64,000 nt of DNA from Charina bottae (GCA_023362775.1 JALMGJ010000012.1:24831001-24895000); one strand, 5' to 3'. Counted from the stretch's first letter, positions 44,408-56,620 are shown. A program made the numbers and translations. The notes: generated by a model not told the origin, from the sequence alone.

Positions 44408-44551
44408 AAAGAAACTTACCTCTTTAATGTGAAGTTCCCTGAATTTGAAATAATTTTTTTAATAAATTGTGATCTCCCAGGGAACCCCTAGAGGTCTCTC
44501 ACGGAATCCTAGGGTGCCACGGAACCCTGGTGGAGAAACCCTGCTATAATG

Positions 44552-46607
44552 TATTATAACAGCAGATGCTAGCAACCAAAGCTGGGTGCTTCTGCATTCT
44601 GTTTTCTACCATTGGGCTAAAGTCTGCCCCTGAGCTAAATTTTGCTCTGTTAAATCCATACTACATAGATATTTTTTCTGCCAAATAAACCTAGAAAGAT
44701 TGTGCAGGTAGGCGAGACTTCAATATGGCAAATGGACATTGCTCCCTCTAGTGCAATAAACAGTGTTTTCTGAGCTTTTTCAGAACAAGTAAACCACCTC
44801 TACAATGACATTTCCAAAGTAATTAATAAGCATCTATCTAATCTAGTGGGATCTGTCCCTGTGACTCCAGTACCTTGGAAGCTGTAACACTTATTCTCCT
44901 CTACCATATCCACCCCGTTTGAGGTTCCCAGGAAGAAATTATTTTATGTAATTTATTGCTTTGCAGAGGCGAGCCTGTGCATAGCCGACACAGTTGCAAA
45001 GTTCTTTCATATTACTATTAAGACAAGAGTTCTGTCAATGTTGATATAACAGCACTGATTGTATTAAGCTAATTTTTTTTATTTTAAGCACAATGTTCTG
45101 GTTGTGGGGTTTATTGTATTTTGTTGATTGGCCTAAGGCCATAATAAGAATTAATTCATTTACATCCCTTTCCTTCTTTAATCAGATTTTTTTTCACGGG
45201 GGAAAAAACCCACCTCACAATGTAAAACATTTTGGGTGATTTTTTAAAAAGTTGATCTGTTTAAGCATGGGGGTTTATATCTTTTGCTGCTGCTTATCTA
45301 AGGCTAGTCAAGCCAGGTCAATTCCATTTTGAGAAGGTATGAAGGCTGGCAGGAGAGAAGCTTAAAAATAAATGAAGAGGGAGGCAAACTTTAATTTCTC
45401 AAAGATCCCAGAGGGAGTTTCAGCAACATAAAGTACAAGAGGACAGCCTTGTAGGAACATTGCCTTCCAGTCTTTTGGAATATGACTATTTCTTTTTCCA
45501 CATCTAGCTCCTTTTCACTCCAAAGGTTTCACAAATATTTGTGTGGCTGCAAAGGGGTAAAGATTTTTCATTGCTTAAGAGCCTTTCGTTCCTCCTGGAA
45601 TTGTGAAAGTCAAAGAGAAGGACCAACAGAGGCCTTTTCTTCATTCTGCTGGCCCTCTGCTTTCAGAGACGCTCAAAAACCCAACTGCTGGCCCAGGAAA
45701 AGATCTTGCCCTGGTTCCTTTTCTTTCTCTTTGCCTTCTCTGACCATCTTTTAACAGCACTTGGTAGAACAAAATACCACAAATGCATCCACACCATCAG
45801 GCAATAGGCAGCCTATGGTTATGACTCAACACTAGCTAGCCATTACTCTTTACTTAGTAACAACCACATACATTTTTCTTTGCCTATGGCTTAATTATGC
45901 ATGGCAGGCTGTAGATTCCACTCAGTGTGCAGACAGTCAATGCCATCCATTTTTTATCTCAGTCGTTCACCTTCGATTCCATTCCAGTTCTCACAACTCC
46001 ATCCTAGCTGAGTGAAAGCCCAACCCATATGCATAACAACTGCAGAGGCACAACCAAGCAGGATCTACACAGAAAGGATGCCCTTGGCCAGGTTCCTATG
46101 CTCCCTGTAGATAGAGAACTCATCAAATAAGACTTGATACCCTCTTTCTCCTTGACATGCTACTTGTTTTGAAGTCTACACGAGTGAAAATATGCATGAT
46201 TTTATGCACTGTCCATTCAAACCCTGATCCTCATTTATCCACAGGTTGCCATTTCTGTAGGTAAGGTACACAATTTCATTTCTGCCTAGTCTAGTAAATT
46301 GTGTAAATGTAACCAGTATTCTCCCTGTTTGTTTTGTGTAGGCATAAGATACCAGAGCTGCAAAATTCTGGGTGCCTGCGGATTGGCAGCAAAGGTTTTT
46401 CTGAATCTTTTTGCTTCCATCTAGTGATCATCGGTTTTTTTTGCAGTCAAAATATGGCATGCCGAGTCTAGTAACAGAGCTTTATTCTCTCCAGTCCACA
46501 TCCCTACATTTTGGGTACCCAGCCAGACACTGATTGGCACGGTCCTCTCTCTCTCTCTCTCTCTCAGAGACTGCCAACACCAAATTTCAACTAATCGGTT
46601 TTCTTCC
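44552..46607. other. Unassigned sequence
   Basis: About 2 kb of apparently unique DNA. A TCTAGTG word lies near 44751, a clearer CTCF-like word (gcttccatctagtgatc) near 46415-46435, and a (TC)11 tract at 46543-46565. The frame at 45482-45754 shows no known domain. Confidence 0.45.
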
Positions 46608-46670
46608 CTAGCAATGATTACCCGTGCTCTCATCTCCTCTTGTTTTGACTACTGCAATGCTGTTTATACG

Positions 46671-47282
46671 TAGGCTGACCATACATTCCGTTTTGAATGG
46701 GACACACCCGTTTTTTTACCTTTTCCGGACAGTACCGTCTTTATTTATTTATTTATTTATTTATTTATAGTGCTATTTATACCCCGCCTATCCCCTCCCT
46801 AGTGGAGGACTCTAGGCGGCTTACAATCATATATATACAATTCAATTATACATCAATTCCAAATATATACAATTCACCGCTCGTGAAGGGAGAGTGGTAG
46901 GGGAACCGACTCTATTAGGCTCTGGACTACAATTCCCAGGATGCCTTGAGCCAGCTGCTGACGTCCTGTAGCTGTCACATCTGGGTCCATCGTCACCACC
47001 ACTGTTTTGATCTTCCTCCGATCCTTTGATCCTCTCTTCTCCGGTGGAGCTGACTTCCCGACAGGAAAGTTTTTCTTTTTCTTTAAAAACTCAATTTCGT
47101 CCAGTTTTTGAAGGGATGGAATGCGTGTGTGCACGCGTGCCGGCATGCATGCCTGCGCGCACGTGTGCCAGCGTGCATGCCGGCGTGCGTGCCTGCGTGC
47201 GCGCATGTGTGCCAGTTTGCCAGCACACACATGTGCGCGCATTAGAGTCCTGTTTCCATCTCAGGGAAATATGGTCAGCCTA
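46671..47282. mobile_element. hAT element, 612 bp, with an L2 tail inside
   Basis: Ends taggctgaccata and tatggtcagccta, 8-bp flanks tttatacg / tttataca (46663-46670, 47283-47290). It is the same end family as 34245-36128. A minus-strand L2-like tail lies within it (about 46739-46890), so three insertions are stacked. The right half has CG/TG-rich alternating purine-pyrimidine DNA (47120-47240). Confidence 0.85.
46739..46890 (-). mobile_element. L2-like LINE 3' tail nested in hAT
   Basis: A (TTTA)n run, then tttataccccgcctatcccc and gactctaggcggcttacaat, marks an L2-like 3' end in minus orientation. Confidence 0.7.
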
Positions 47283-47895
47283 TTTATACAGGGCTGCCTT
47301 GGAAGACTTACCTGGAAGCTGGAGACAGTGCAAAATGCAGCAGCTCACCAGTTCTGCAAGTAGCAAATAGGCTTCTGCGTTCAATTCAAGTTAATGGTTA
47401 TAACCTATAAAGCCATTTATGGCTTGACCCCTGGGTATCGGAAGGACCACCTATTCCAAGTAGAACCAACCCATCCAGTCTATTCAGCCAGAATTGGGGT
47501 GTTAGAAGTACCATCCCTGAATGAGATCAAAGGAAGGAAGCAAGAACACACTGCAGTGAGAAGAGATTCAGAGACATGCATTATTTGCAGGAACTCCCTT
47601 CCTGTGGAATACCTTCCCACCAGATATAAGAACCACACCCTTCATTTTAATGGATGGGGAACTTAAACACATGGTTCTGTCAATGTGTACTTGGGTACCA
47701 GGGCAAATCAGGGGATGTGCCGGAGCTTGGGATGAATCTGGTTAGGGTATTTTATTATAAGATGCTATGTATTAAAATACTGCTTTATGAGTTATAATTA
47801 TTGCATTTATTATTTGATATATTTGGTAATTTGTTAATTATTGTAAGACACTTAGATTTAGATTACTGAAGATGCATAAATGAAATAAATGACTA

Positions 47896-48583
47896 TGCCC
47901 AGTATTATGGAACATTCTGTCTCCTGGGGTTCAAATGGTGCCTTTCCTAGCAATCTCCTGGGTGACCTGAAGAATAAAGTCTTCTGCAGAGCCATGAATG
48001 GTTGAGGAAGAGGTACTGCTGTGGGTCTGCTAAGGGGAGGGCTATTTTATATGTTATGTTTATGGTTTTTTTTTAATATAATTCTGTTAACCCTTGGGAA
48101 TCTCTGGCAGTCAGTGGTCTAGAAATGCCATAAATATATAAAAATAAATATTGAAACAGGAAAGCCTTTCCATTTTTATGATTATGATAGAAAACCTGAT
48201 AGCTGGGCTTTGCTAACTTACAGCACTCAAGAGACCAGCCTTTAATGAGCAGTTCAGTGACGTGTGCAAAAATATTGCTGTAATACACAAAAAAATGATT
48301 ATACAGTCAAATCTGTTTTTATAGGACAAATCAAGCACACTTAACAAAAGAGAAAAATTAATATCCTAATACATCTGCCTTCACGTGGCCCCTTCTCAAA
48401 CCAATGACTCCTGTTGCCATTTCCTTACTGGGAATTGATGTTTAACATCTTCACTCCAAACTAGAATTGGACCTACTTTTCCTTCAACTTCCTCCAGATT
48501 TTCCTAAAGTTTACCCTCAAACCTCAAAATAGTTCTTTCCTGTAAGGAGAAAGAATTTGACCTCTTCAAGGTGGTTAGCCTCT
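47896..48583. other. Unassigned sequence
   Basis: No gene or repeat family is recognised. Confidence 0.45.
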
Positions 48584-48591
48584 CTGGCTGT

Positions 48592-48897
48592 CTTTTTGTT
48601 GTTCAGTCGTTTAGTCGTGTCCGACGCTTCGTGACCTCATGGACCATAGCACGCCAGGCCTTCCTGTCCTCCACTGCCTCCCGGAGTTTACTCAAATTCA
48701 TGTTCATTACATCGGTGATGCTATCTAACCATCTCATCCTCTGCCGTCCCCTTCTCCTTTTGCCTTCAGTCTTTCCCAGCATCAGGGTCTTTTCCAGTGA
48801 GTCCTCTCTTCGCATTAGGTGGCCAAAGTATTTGAGCTTCAGCTTCAGCATCTGTCCTTCCAATGAGCAGTCAGGGTTGATTTCCTTTAGGAATGAC
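48592..48897 (-). mobile_element. BovB LINE 3' fragment, lineage B
   Basis: Short insertion between CTGGCTGT copies (48584-48591, 48898-48905). The minus strand encodes MNLSKLREAVEDRKAW and LKLKYFGHLMRRED. It is 5'-truncated. Confidence 0.92.
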
Positions 48898-48905
48898 CTG
48901 GCTGT

Positions 48906-49811
48906 TTTACCATAACCCTAATATCAGATTAACAAAACATATATGCTGTGTTTCCCTGACTTGTGATGCCCAATCATATAAACCACATGATAGCTTAAAA
49001 TGGTTCACGTAATGTACAAAGATAATAACTGGGTTTCCCATGACTATTGAACCACAAACTATCCAACTCCATTTTAATTTAGTCTTGTGTGTTGTGCTAC
49101 AGCAGCCAAAGTGCCTTATCCAATCTTTGTTTTTCAATTTTCTTCTTCAATATGTTTTTCTCCAGGGTTCACTTTGCCTTCCCAGTATGACTCTTATTAG
49201 TGGGGAGGTCGAAATTGGCAAGATGGTGGATGCCACGATGCAAGACCCACTTTTTGGAACTCACATTCAGATGATATGGGCCTTGCATCACACACTACGT
49301 ATGCTTTCTTGCCAATTCTGACCTGATTCTCTGTGGATGGCAGTACTAATTAGCAACATCAGCAAAGCAGATTACAGACCTCTCAGAGCACACTTAATTC
49401 AACTTACCTTTTGAAATCAGAGCTTGTACTCTCATAAAAGCTTGCTGTCAATCAAAGTGTGTGCTTGTTAGCCAAACTGACAAAGGATTGTTACAGAATA
49501 CTCTAGAAGGGCTTTAAGGCCTAGGCAAATACATATTTTTACTTCCCAGGGATGTTCAGGTCCAACCACTCCTTTAAATACTTCCAAAGGTCCTGTTCAT
49601 TAAATATGTATATTGTATTGATTTTCAAAGTGCCCAAGGATGTGAATAGCGATATGGAATTACGATACTACACAAAAGAGAGGTTTTAGGTTTAAGTGAG
49701 GCTTCAACAGATGACTCCAGTGCTTTCCAGTTGTTCACACACATTTGACAAATCTTCTTAGATGAGGATGATGATACAGCAGTTCTTTGACTGTTGTTTC
49801 ACTATACAAAG
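48906..49811. other. Mostly unassigned; one foldback-like segment
   Basis: At 49212-49320 an element-like stretch has inverted edges (aaattggcaagatgg / tttcttgccaattct) and internal inverted words (gatgcaagacccac / gggccttgcatcac), like that at 12151-12266. No gene is seen. Confidence 0.4.
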
Positions 49812-50726
49812 AGAAGCAAAGAGATTGGGAAAGGAGCACGGCAGGGTTATATACTCTCACCCTACCTATTCAAATTGTACGCAGAACACATCATGCGACG
49901 TGCTGGGCTTGATGAATCCAAGGCTGGAATTAAAATAGCTGGAAGAAACATTAACCATCTCAGATATGCAGATGATACCACTTTGATGGCTGAAAGCGAG
50001 GAGGAGCTAAGGAGCCTTATGACGACGAAGGTGAAAGAAGAAAGTGCAAAAGCTGGGTTGCAGTTAAACCTCAAAAAACCCAAGATTATGGCAACCAACT
50101 TGATTGATAACTGGCAAATAGAGGGAGAAAACATGGAGGCAGTGACAGACTTCGTATTTCTAGGCGCAAAGATTACTGAAGACGCTGACTGGAGCCAGGA
50201 AATCAGAAGACGTTTACTTCTTGGGAGGAGAGCAATGACAAATCTCGATAAAATAGTTAAGAGCAGAGACATCACACTGACAACAAAGGTCCACATAGTT
50301 AAAGCAATGGTATTCCCCGTAGTAACCTATGGCTGCGAGAACTGGACCATAAGGAAGGCTGAGCGAAGGAAGATAGATGCTTTTGAACTGTGGTGTTGGA
50401 GGAAAATTCTGAGAGTGCCTTGGACTGCAAGAAGATCGAACCAGTCCATACTCCAGGAAGTAAAGCCAGACTGCTCACTTGAGGGAATGATATTAAAGGC
50501 AAAACTGAAGTACTTTGGCCACCTAATGAGAAGACAGGATACCCTGGAGAAGATGCTGATGCTGGGGAAAGTGGAAGGCAAAAGGAAGAGGGGCCGACCA
50601 AGGGCAAGATTGATGGATGATATTCTGGAGGTGACGGACTTGACCTTGGGGGAGCTGGGGGTGGCGACGGCCGAGAGGAAGCTCTGGCATGGGCTGGTCC
50701 ATGAAGTCACAAAGAGTCGGAAGTGA
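49812..50726 (+). pseudogene. BovB ORF2 C-terminal half
   Basis: About 305 codons are open and contain the catalytic YADD and the C-terminal FELWCWRKILRVPWTARR and KLKYFGHLMRRQDTLEK motifs. The upstream catalytic Asp region and endonuclease are absent, so no activity is expected. Confidence 0.8.
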
Positions 50727-50747
50727 CTGAACAAATAAACAACAAAG
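49812..50747 (+). mobile_element. BovB LINE, lineage A, 0.94 kb
   Basis: Starts within the RT (IGKGARQGYILSPYLF) and runs to the normal 3' end (gactgaacaaataaacaaca). The frame stays open to the natural stop at 50726. It includes RYADDTTLM and one added Thr codon (LMTTKVKEE). The RT motif RQGC has become RQGY. The 5' part of the RT is missing and target duplication is unclear. Confidence 0.93.
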
Positions 50748-51062
50748 TCACTTTAACATCTCAACTCTTTTGCCTCCAGTCCTCTGACAGTCTTCACTAT
50801 TGGCTGGGAAGGTTGATGCATCATTTCAGAATGATCAGGACCTCACAAGATTAAGGATACTTTATGTGATCCTTGCTAGCCTTAAGAGTTCACCTGCAGT
50901 TTCATTTTCCAGATGTTTTTCACATTTAAGATACTTCATATTTTACTACCTAGATAGACATGTTTTTGAAGTGGAAGATAGACTAAACACAGTCTAATGT
51001 TATACTAAAACTGAAATTCAAAGTAGGATTCAAAGTGTGCTAAAAAGACAGAATATTAATAA

Positions 51063-51124
<62 letters not shown>

Positions 51125-51799
51125 TCCCTGTTATCATCATCACCAATAAAACAAAATGCATAGGTTTAGAATGCGATTTATGTTAAGCATTAAATAAAAT
51201 TCAAAGTAACATCATTAAAACTACACTGTTTTGGTAAACTGATTCTTTCTTCTCAACTAAGATCATCTTGGTTACTCTCTCAACAGGAGCCCCAACCTCT
51301 TTCAGAAGTTCTGGGGCTACAATTCCCAGAATTCCTATCCAGCATGTTTGTTGTAATTATGAATTCTGTGACTGCTATATTCAGGGTTTCGTAAGATTTT
51401 AGGGATTAAAACTGAGGCTTTTTCTCATTCAGCTTCTTCCACTGCTACACCAGATGAAAGAAGAACAATGGGAGACTAAAACTAGCTGTTGCAGGGAAAA
51501 GAGAATCAACCAGTGGCAAGTGTCCTTTCCTTTCATGCTGCAATTTAACCAAAGATGTCTAGGGGAGAAGGAAGGAAGATTCTCCAAAGGCCTTTCTTTT
51601 TGATGCCAGGTCAGGTGCTGGAAGAACATGTATTAGCCAAGATTTAATTCTGGATTAAAAATGCTGAACTCACTGAAAGAGGAAAGATGATCTCTGCTAT
51701 CCAAGTCATTCTTTGATGCAAAAGACCAGGCTGGAGGGTGGGAAGGTCATGTAGATATGGGGTCTAGGAATTTCACTTCAGGGACCAGAAGTTCCATCT
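50748..51799. other. Unassigned sequence
   Basis: A (GA)n tract lies at 51066-51121. The phrase ctacaattcccagaattcct near 51309 recalls an arm of a foldback element. No gene is recognised. Confidence 0.45.
51066..51121. repeat. (GA)28 microsatellite
   Basis: Pure GA dinucleotide tract of about 55 bp. Confidence 0.97.
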
Positions 51800-52350
51800 A
51801 ACTGACTGCCAATTCTGAGTGTTTCCTGCTGGGTTTGGGTAGGCAGGACAGTGTAGGGTTATCATTAGTGTACCATCCAATCAGGAGCAGCTCAAGATTT
51901 CAACCTGTTCCAACTGGCGTGACCCACACAGCAGAAGAGCACACACTGGATTTGGTAATTCTGTTCAGCTGGTGCCATGATCTGAAAATAGAGGAATTTT
52001 TTGTAACTCAATTGTCACAGACAAATCACTTTCTGGTCATTCTGAATGTGGCAGTTGCTGTAAATCTCTGCAAGGGAAGACTGAATGGTTAAATGGTCCA
52101 TGGTGGTTAAATGGTCCAAGCCAGGTGTCTGGTAGATCAGGATGGTTTCTGAATGTATGTAGGGAATTTCCTGCCTTGTCTGTCAGCAATAATATTGAAG
52201 CCCTGGCTGATCCGTGGAATATAAAGATGGTCCAGAGTCACAGTTAACTCTATCATAACTAAGTCCCCTATTACATCTAGCAGAACTCAGTCAGCACCTT
52301 GGTTTACCAGAGAGGTGAATCTGTTTCTGATGTTTTATTGTGGTGTCTAT
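51800..52350 (+). mobile_element. L2-like LINE, endonuclease-end region, decayed
   Basis: Plus-strand residues such as GVTHTAEEHTLDLVILF, QTNHFLVIL and, later, APWFTRE-like words follow the order seen at the C-terminal edge of LINE endonuclease domains (HTLDLV and SDHFLV motifs). Many stops are present. It is probably the upstream part of the LINE continued at 52980. Confidence 0.55.
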
Positions 52351-52687
52351 TTCATCCAGCTTGGAGCCTTGACCTAATAACCTCTTTGTTAGCTAATCAT
52401 CTGGGCAAATTGGAGAAGAACAATGTAATCTTCCTGCTAGCTGATTTGTCAGCAGAAATGTCGAGAAGGGTCACCAAGTTCTGTTCAGTTGTGATTGCTG
52501 TAAGGGGGTGAGTGGTTTATTTCTGATTGCCACTATGGAGGGTAAAAGTTGCTGAGATAAAATAAGTAGTTAAACATTTAATAATTAAAAAAATGGGTAA
52601 CCTAGGTAGAAGATTGGAGGGCCTCCCATGAAGGAAGAGACTGAATGTAGAATGGAGCCCATTTCAAGCCCACTTGAAATCCTATGA

Positions 52688-52959
52688 TGTGATGGACTAC
52701 AGTAATGCAGTGGGTTCTCAGGAAGGAGGGAGTACATTCCAAGGAGGGGGGCAAGACAAAAGACAACACAGCCCAGAACAGGACCATGAGAAGAGAAAGC
52801 GATTCAGAGTAGCCACACCCTAGAACCTCCCAGGTTATTTCCCTTTAGGTTAGAGTAGAACAGGTTTAGTCTGGCAAGATTCCATCTATACGGTGCAAGC
52901 AAATTAAGAACTGAACTTGGCTGGATTGATTCTATGTCGTCCTTGGGCTAGGCCTGACA
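52688..52959 (+). mobile_element. LTR-like repeat, copy 2
   Basis: Starts TGTGATGG and ends GGCCTGACA, 272 bp, matching the repeat at 22885-23165 in the other orientation. No internal retroelement sequence or clear target duplication is found. It appears to interrupt an L2-like LINE. Confidence 0.55.
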
Positions 52960-52979
52960 GGATCTGGCAAGACTGGTTC

Positions 52980-53790
52980 CGGAGATTTTCCATCACTAAC
53001 TCTGACTGGGGGTGAACCTCCACAATCAGAATCAGTGCACAACTTGGGGGTCCTTCTGGGTTCATAACTCCTGCTATGGCTGGAGGTGGGGTTTTTTGCA
53101 GAGGTTCAGCTTGTGCACCAATTGTACCTATTTCTAGACTGGGAGGTCTTGCTCATGTTGACCCATGCCTAAGTCACCTCCCATTTGGATTACCATAACA
53201 TGCTCTACATGGGACTGTCCTTGACAAGCATTTGTCTCTGCATTCAGCTGATCTAGAAAGCAGCGGCGCAAGCTGTTTTTCTTACTATGTCTGTATAATA
53301 CCACTGCTTTGCAAGCTGCACTGGCTCCCAGTAGTCTTCCAGGTACAATTCAAGGTGCTAGTTGTCTCCTACAGTACAAAGCCCTGCATGGCATAGAGCT
53401 AGGCTATTTGTTGGACCGCCTTTTTCCCACTGTTTCAGCTTGACCCACCAGATCTAGCAGAAAGGGCATGTTCTATGTCCCCTGTATTAAACAATGTCAT
53501 CTTGTTGGACTCAGGAGTCGTGATTTCTCTGTGGAGCACCTGCCTTGTGGAACAGCCTCCCCCAGAGATCCAGATAGCTCTGACCCTATTAGCCTTTTGG
53601 AAGGCTCTGAAGACCTGGCTGTTTTCCCAGGTATTTGGGCCAGTTTAGATAAGCTCTATTGTGAATGGGGTTTTAGGCCTGGAACTTAACATTTTTCTCA
53701 GGCATCATGGGTTATTGTTTTGAATTGTTGGGGTTTTTTAATCTTTGTAGGCCACCAGAGTCACCATTGCGAAATATAAATTAATTAAAT
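52980..53790 (+). mobile_element. L2-like LINE, RT C-terminal region and 3' end
   Basis: Residues of the type VHNLGVLLGS, DYHNMLYMGLS and LHWLPVVFQVQF-like occur in the proper order but in shifting frames. A 3' UTR then ends gtaggccaccagagtcacc with an A/T-rich tail. It is old and inactive. Confidence 0.65.
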
Positions 53791-53898
53791 ATATAATAAA
53801 TAAAATCTTATGGTGCCTGTATTGAAAGATCTGTGTTGCCTCCTGGGCAGAATTTAAGGTGCTGGTATATTGGCTTTAAAGTCCTAAATGCCTTGGGG

Positions 53899-54068
53899 CA
53901 GGTGTCCCCAACCCCCAGGCTATGGACCGGTACTGGTCCGTGGCCTGTTAGGAACTGGGCCACACACTTCCGTCCGCGCCACCCTGAAACCACCACCACC
54001 CCTCAGTCCGTGGAAAAATTGTCTTCCACAAAACTGGTCCCTGGTGCCAAAAAGGTTGGGGACCGCTG
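53899..54068. mobile_element. MER1-like hAT-Charlie element
   Basis: Ends caggtgtccccaaccccc and ggttggggaccgctg, target copies ccttgggg / ccttaggg (53891-53898, 54069-54076), 170 bp. The inner words ggaccggtactggtccgtgg and ctggtccctggtgccaaaaa closely recall the mammalian MER1 family. The element is non-autonomous. Confidence 0.85.
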
Positions 54069-54286
54069 CCTTAGGGAGCAATTATCTTCTGGACCATCTC
54101 TTCCACTATAAATCTGCCCAGCTACTTAGATCAGCAGAAGAAGCCCTTATGAAGATACTGCTAGAAGCTCAACCACAGATACATGGGAAAGGACCTTCTA
54201 CTTGTGGATCCCAGGCTGTGGAATTTCTTCTCTATGGAGGGACATTTGGCTCCCTCTCTCTCAGTATTTAGGAAGATGGTAACAAA

Positions 54287-54292
54287 ACATTT

Positions 54293-54333
<41 letters not shown>

Positions 54334-54373
54334 ATTTATCCCCGCCCATCTCCCCAAATAGGGGACTCTTTCA
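54287..54373 (-). mobile_element. L2-like LINE 3' tail
   Basis: (TTTA)n then aatttatccccgcccatctc and ggggactctttc, the usual minus-strand L2-like terminus. Confidence 0.65.
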
Positions 54374-54560
54374 ACAAGCTTTTGATTGTTAATCTTAGCT
54401 TTGATTTTAAATGCTTGAATTTTGTTGTTTATTACTGGGATTTTTTTAAATTGTTGTAAACCACCTTGAGAGTTGGAATAATAATTTATTTTGATTCGTC
54501 CTTGATTATATGAAAATTCTTAATAAATATAAATTAAGAAAGAGTTGGAATAAACAGAAA

Positions 54561-55642
54561 GATGGGGTATAAATTCAAAGTCAATCAATCCGTCAATCAA
54601 CACATTACATATATTATCCCTATTTTTGCCTTTTAACATTAACATAATGTTAATGCCTAACATTATTAAGCTGAGTTGCAGCCTTCAGTGGGAAAACAAT
54701 GCTATTTGACTCAAGCACAAATGGAGAGAAATACATATGTTCATGAGCACCATGAACCAATTAAGTGACAACCTTACATGTCACATATTGCAATGGATGA
54801 GGCTCATTTTGAATAGCTTTGCACTGTATATTTTGGGAGAATCCAGATGGAACGAAGTGCACGCAAGGAATCCTTTTGTCAGTTGTGAAATATCAAAGGG
54901 TATGTGTGATTGACTATAATCAGGACAATTAAGGAAACATTCACTGGAAATCAGGATGAGGTACAGAAACCATGGTAATAATACCAACTCTGTATCAGTT
55001 TATTATCTCTGCTCGGGTGAGTGAGGCTGAGCGACAGAGCGTTTAGTACAGAAATTAGCTCTAAATTTCCCAGAGCAGAGGCACAACTTAAATGCAATTT
55101 TTGCAAAATGGAGTAATGATATGATTACTAACAACTGCATGCTGAGAAGGAAGCCATTCACTCAACTTTACCTGAATCATGATCATTGTGTGCAAAAGGG
55201 ATTTAAGGGGTCCCGAGTATTTGGAGCAGGCTTTCAAACTGAAAAGGAGGAGGTAAACACACTCAGCAAGATGCCACACTCAACTCTCTGTGATCAGAGC
55301 AACTGCTTCTCACAGGAATCAAATTCAGAACTGCTCATTATTCTGAGCAATTAAAATCAACTGAATCATAGCTATTACTTATAGAAGCCGCCTGCACCAT
55401 ACGGGTTCAGAAAAGAACAAGAGAGACATAGTGTGATCCATTAATGAAGACCTGACACATAGTAAAAATAGCACTCACGTATGTACAAAGCTAATGGACA
55501 GAGAGTACTGGTTCCCTTAACAACCCTACTGTTTGTTTTTCTTCATCAGGTCTTCATCAGGTTCAGTTTGGTTTTCAGTACTGACATCAGGAAGTGCACT
55601 GAAAAATCCACTGGAAAATGTCCGTTATCATTAGGTGCCTAG
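54561..55642. other. Unassigned sequence
   Basis: About 1.1 kb, no gene or repeat family recognised. Confidence 0.45.
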
Positions 55643-55655
55643 TACTGAACCTATA

Positions 55656-55996
55656 GCAGGGGTGTGGTGGCTCAGCGGGTAAGACGCCAGGCTTGTCGAT
55701 CAGAAGATCGCACGTTCGGAGGTTCGAATCCGTAGCCACATGTGACGGAGTGAGCTCCTGAACTCGCCCCAGCTCTTGCCAACCTAGCAATTCGAAAGCA
55801 TGCAAATGCAAGTAGATGAATAGGTACCACTTCGGTGGGAAGGTAACAGTGTTCCACATGTGTCATGCCAGCCACATGACCATGGAAGCATCTTCGGACA
55901 GCGCTGGCTCTTCGGATAACAAACGGAGATGAGCACCGGCCCCTAGAGTCAGACACAACTGCACAAAATGTGCGGGGGGAACCTTTACCTTTACCA
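55656..55996 (+). mobile_element. Sauria-type SINE, copy 3
   Basis: The A box (tggctcagcgggtaagacg) and B box (ggttcgaatccg) are well kept. The end has agagtcagacacaactgc and ACCTTTACC. The 13-bp target duplication TACTGAACCTATA is perfect (55643-55655, 55997-56009). A 10-bp extra segment (acgttcggag) near the B box sets it apart. Confidence 0.9.
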
Positions 55997-56009
55997 TACT
56001 GAACCTATA

Positions 56010-56617
56010 TTCCTGGGTCTCTGGAACTGACCTGAGTCCTGGAACATCAACTTCAGAAAGGCTGTAATTACACTTAACTACACTTACACTTAATTTGGTT
56101 ACTGAATTAGTCCATTCAGTAACCAAATTAAGAATAAGTGTACTTATCCCGGATATACTGAATCATAAGTTAAGGGAATGGCCTGAGTCACATAATAGCA
56201 ACCCAATACAGACACCTTGAATATTAAAATTAATCAAGTCTAATAAGTTGGGCAAATGTAGCCACTTGATTCATTATTGACCTAGTTGTGTAAACCCACC
56301 CAAGCAGGACACAAACAGGCCCAAGATTGTATTACCAAGAAACTGGAGAGCAGGGCTGTGCAGTGCTTCTCATTTAATCTCCAAAAAGTGGTCAAGAGCA
56401 CAAATGTCTCACTTATCTGTAACAACATAAAACAACGGTATCTTTTCCTTATTTCATTGCAGCTCATTGCAGCTGTCACACAATCCTGGAAAAAACACCC
56501 AGACGCTTTAAGTTTTTGCAGACAAGTGCAAAGTTTGTGCTCCCATCTCTCAGAAGCACTTTTTGGAGACTGAATCCAAATCATGTGCAGCCTCTGATCA
56601 ATGCCTATAATAAAGTT

Positions 56618-56620
<3 letters not shown>
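56010..56620. other. Unassigned sequence
   Basis: Near 56055-56145 there is an inverted repeat around the words cactta and gaattagtcc / aattaagaataagtg. No gene is recognised. Confidence 0.4.

Larger units (their letters stand above)
44037..44543. mobile_element. hAT element split by a Penelope-like fragment
   Basis: Ends cagcctttctcaacc and gtggagaaaccctg, 8-bp flanks ctatactg / ctataatg (44029-44036, 44544-44551). After removal of the insert at 44212-44407 the remaining ~311 bp match the complete copy at 11652-11959. Confidence 0.85.
46608..47895 (+). mobile_element. L2-like LINE 3' part with nested hAT
   Basis: Upstream of the hAT insertion the plus strand reads ITRALISSCFDYCNAVYT, and downstream it continues GLPWKTYL and LETVQNAAA with frameshifts. 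This is the LINE C-terminal motif order. The 3' UTR ends with gtaagacacttag and an A-rich tail near 47890. The hAT element at 46671-47282 sits between the two halves. Confidence 0.75.
53815..54560 (+). mobile_element. LINE-like 3' region with two nested insertions
   Basis: The plus strand reads LPPGQNLRCWYIGFKVLNALG before the hAT insertion and LREQLSSGPSLPL after it, as in a LINE C-terminus. The end has gtaaaccaccttgagagttg and aaagatggggtataaattc. A MER1-like hAT element (53899-54068) and a minus-strand L2-like tail (about 54287-54373) lie inside. Confidence 0.6.

Noticed and set aside
47120..47240. Possible zinc-finger or Cys-rich protein frame
   Set aside because: Alternating TG/CG DNA inside a hAT element gives repeated Cys/Arg/Ala/His by composition alone.
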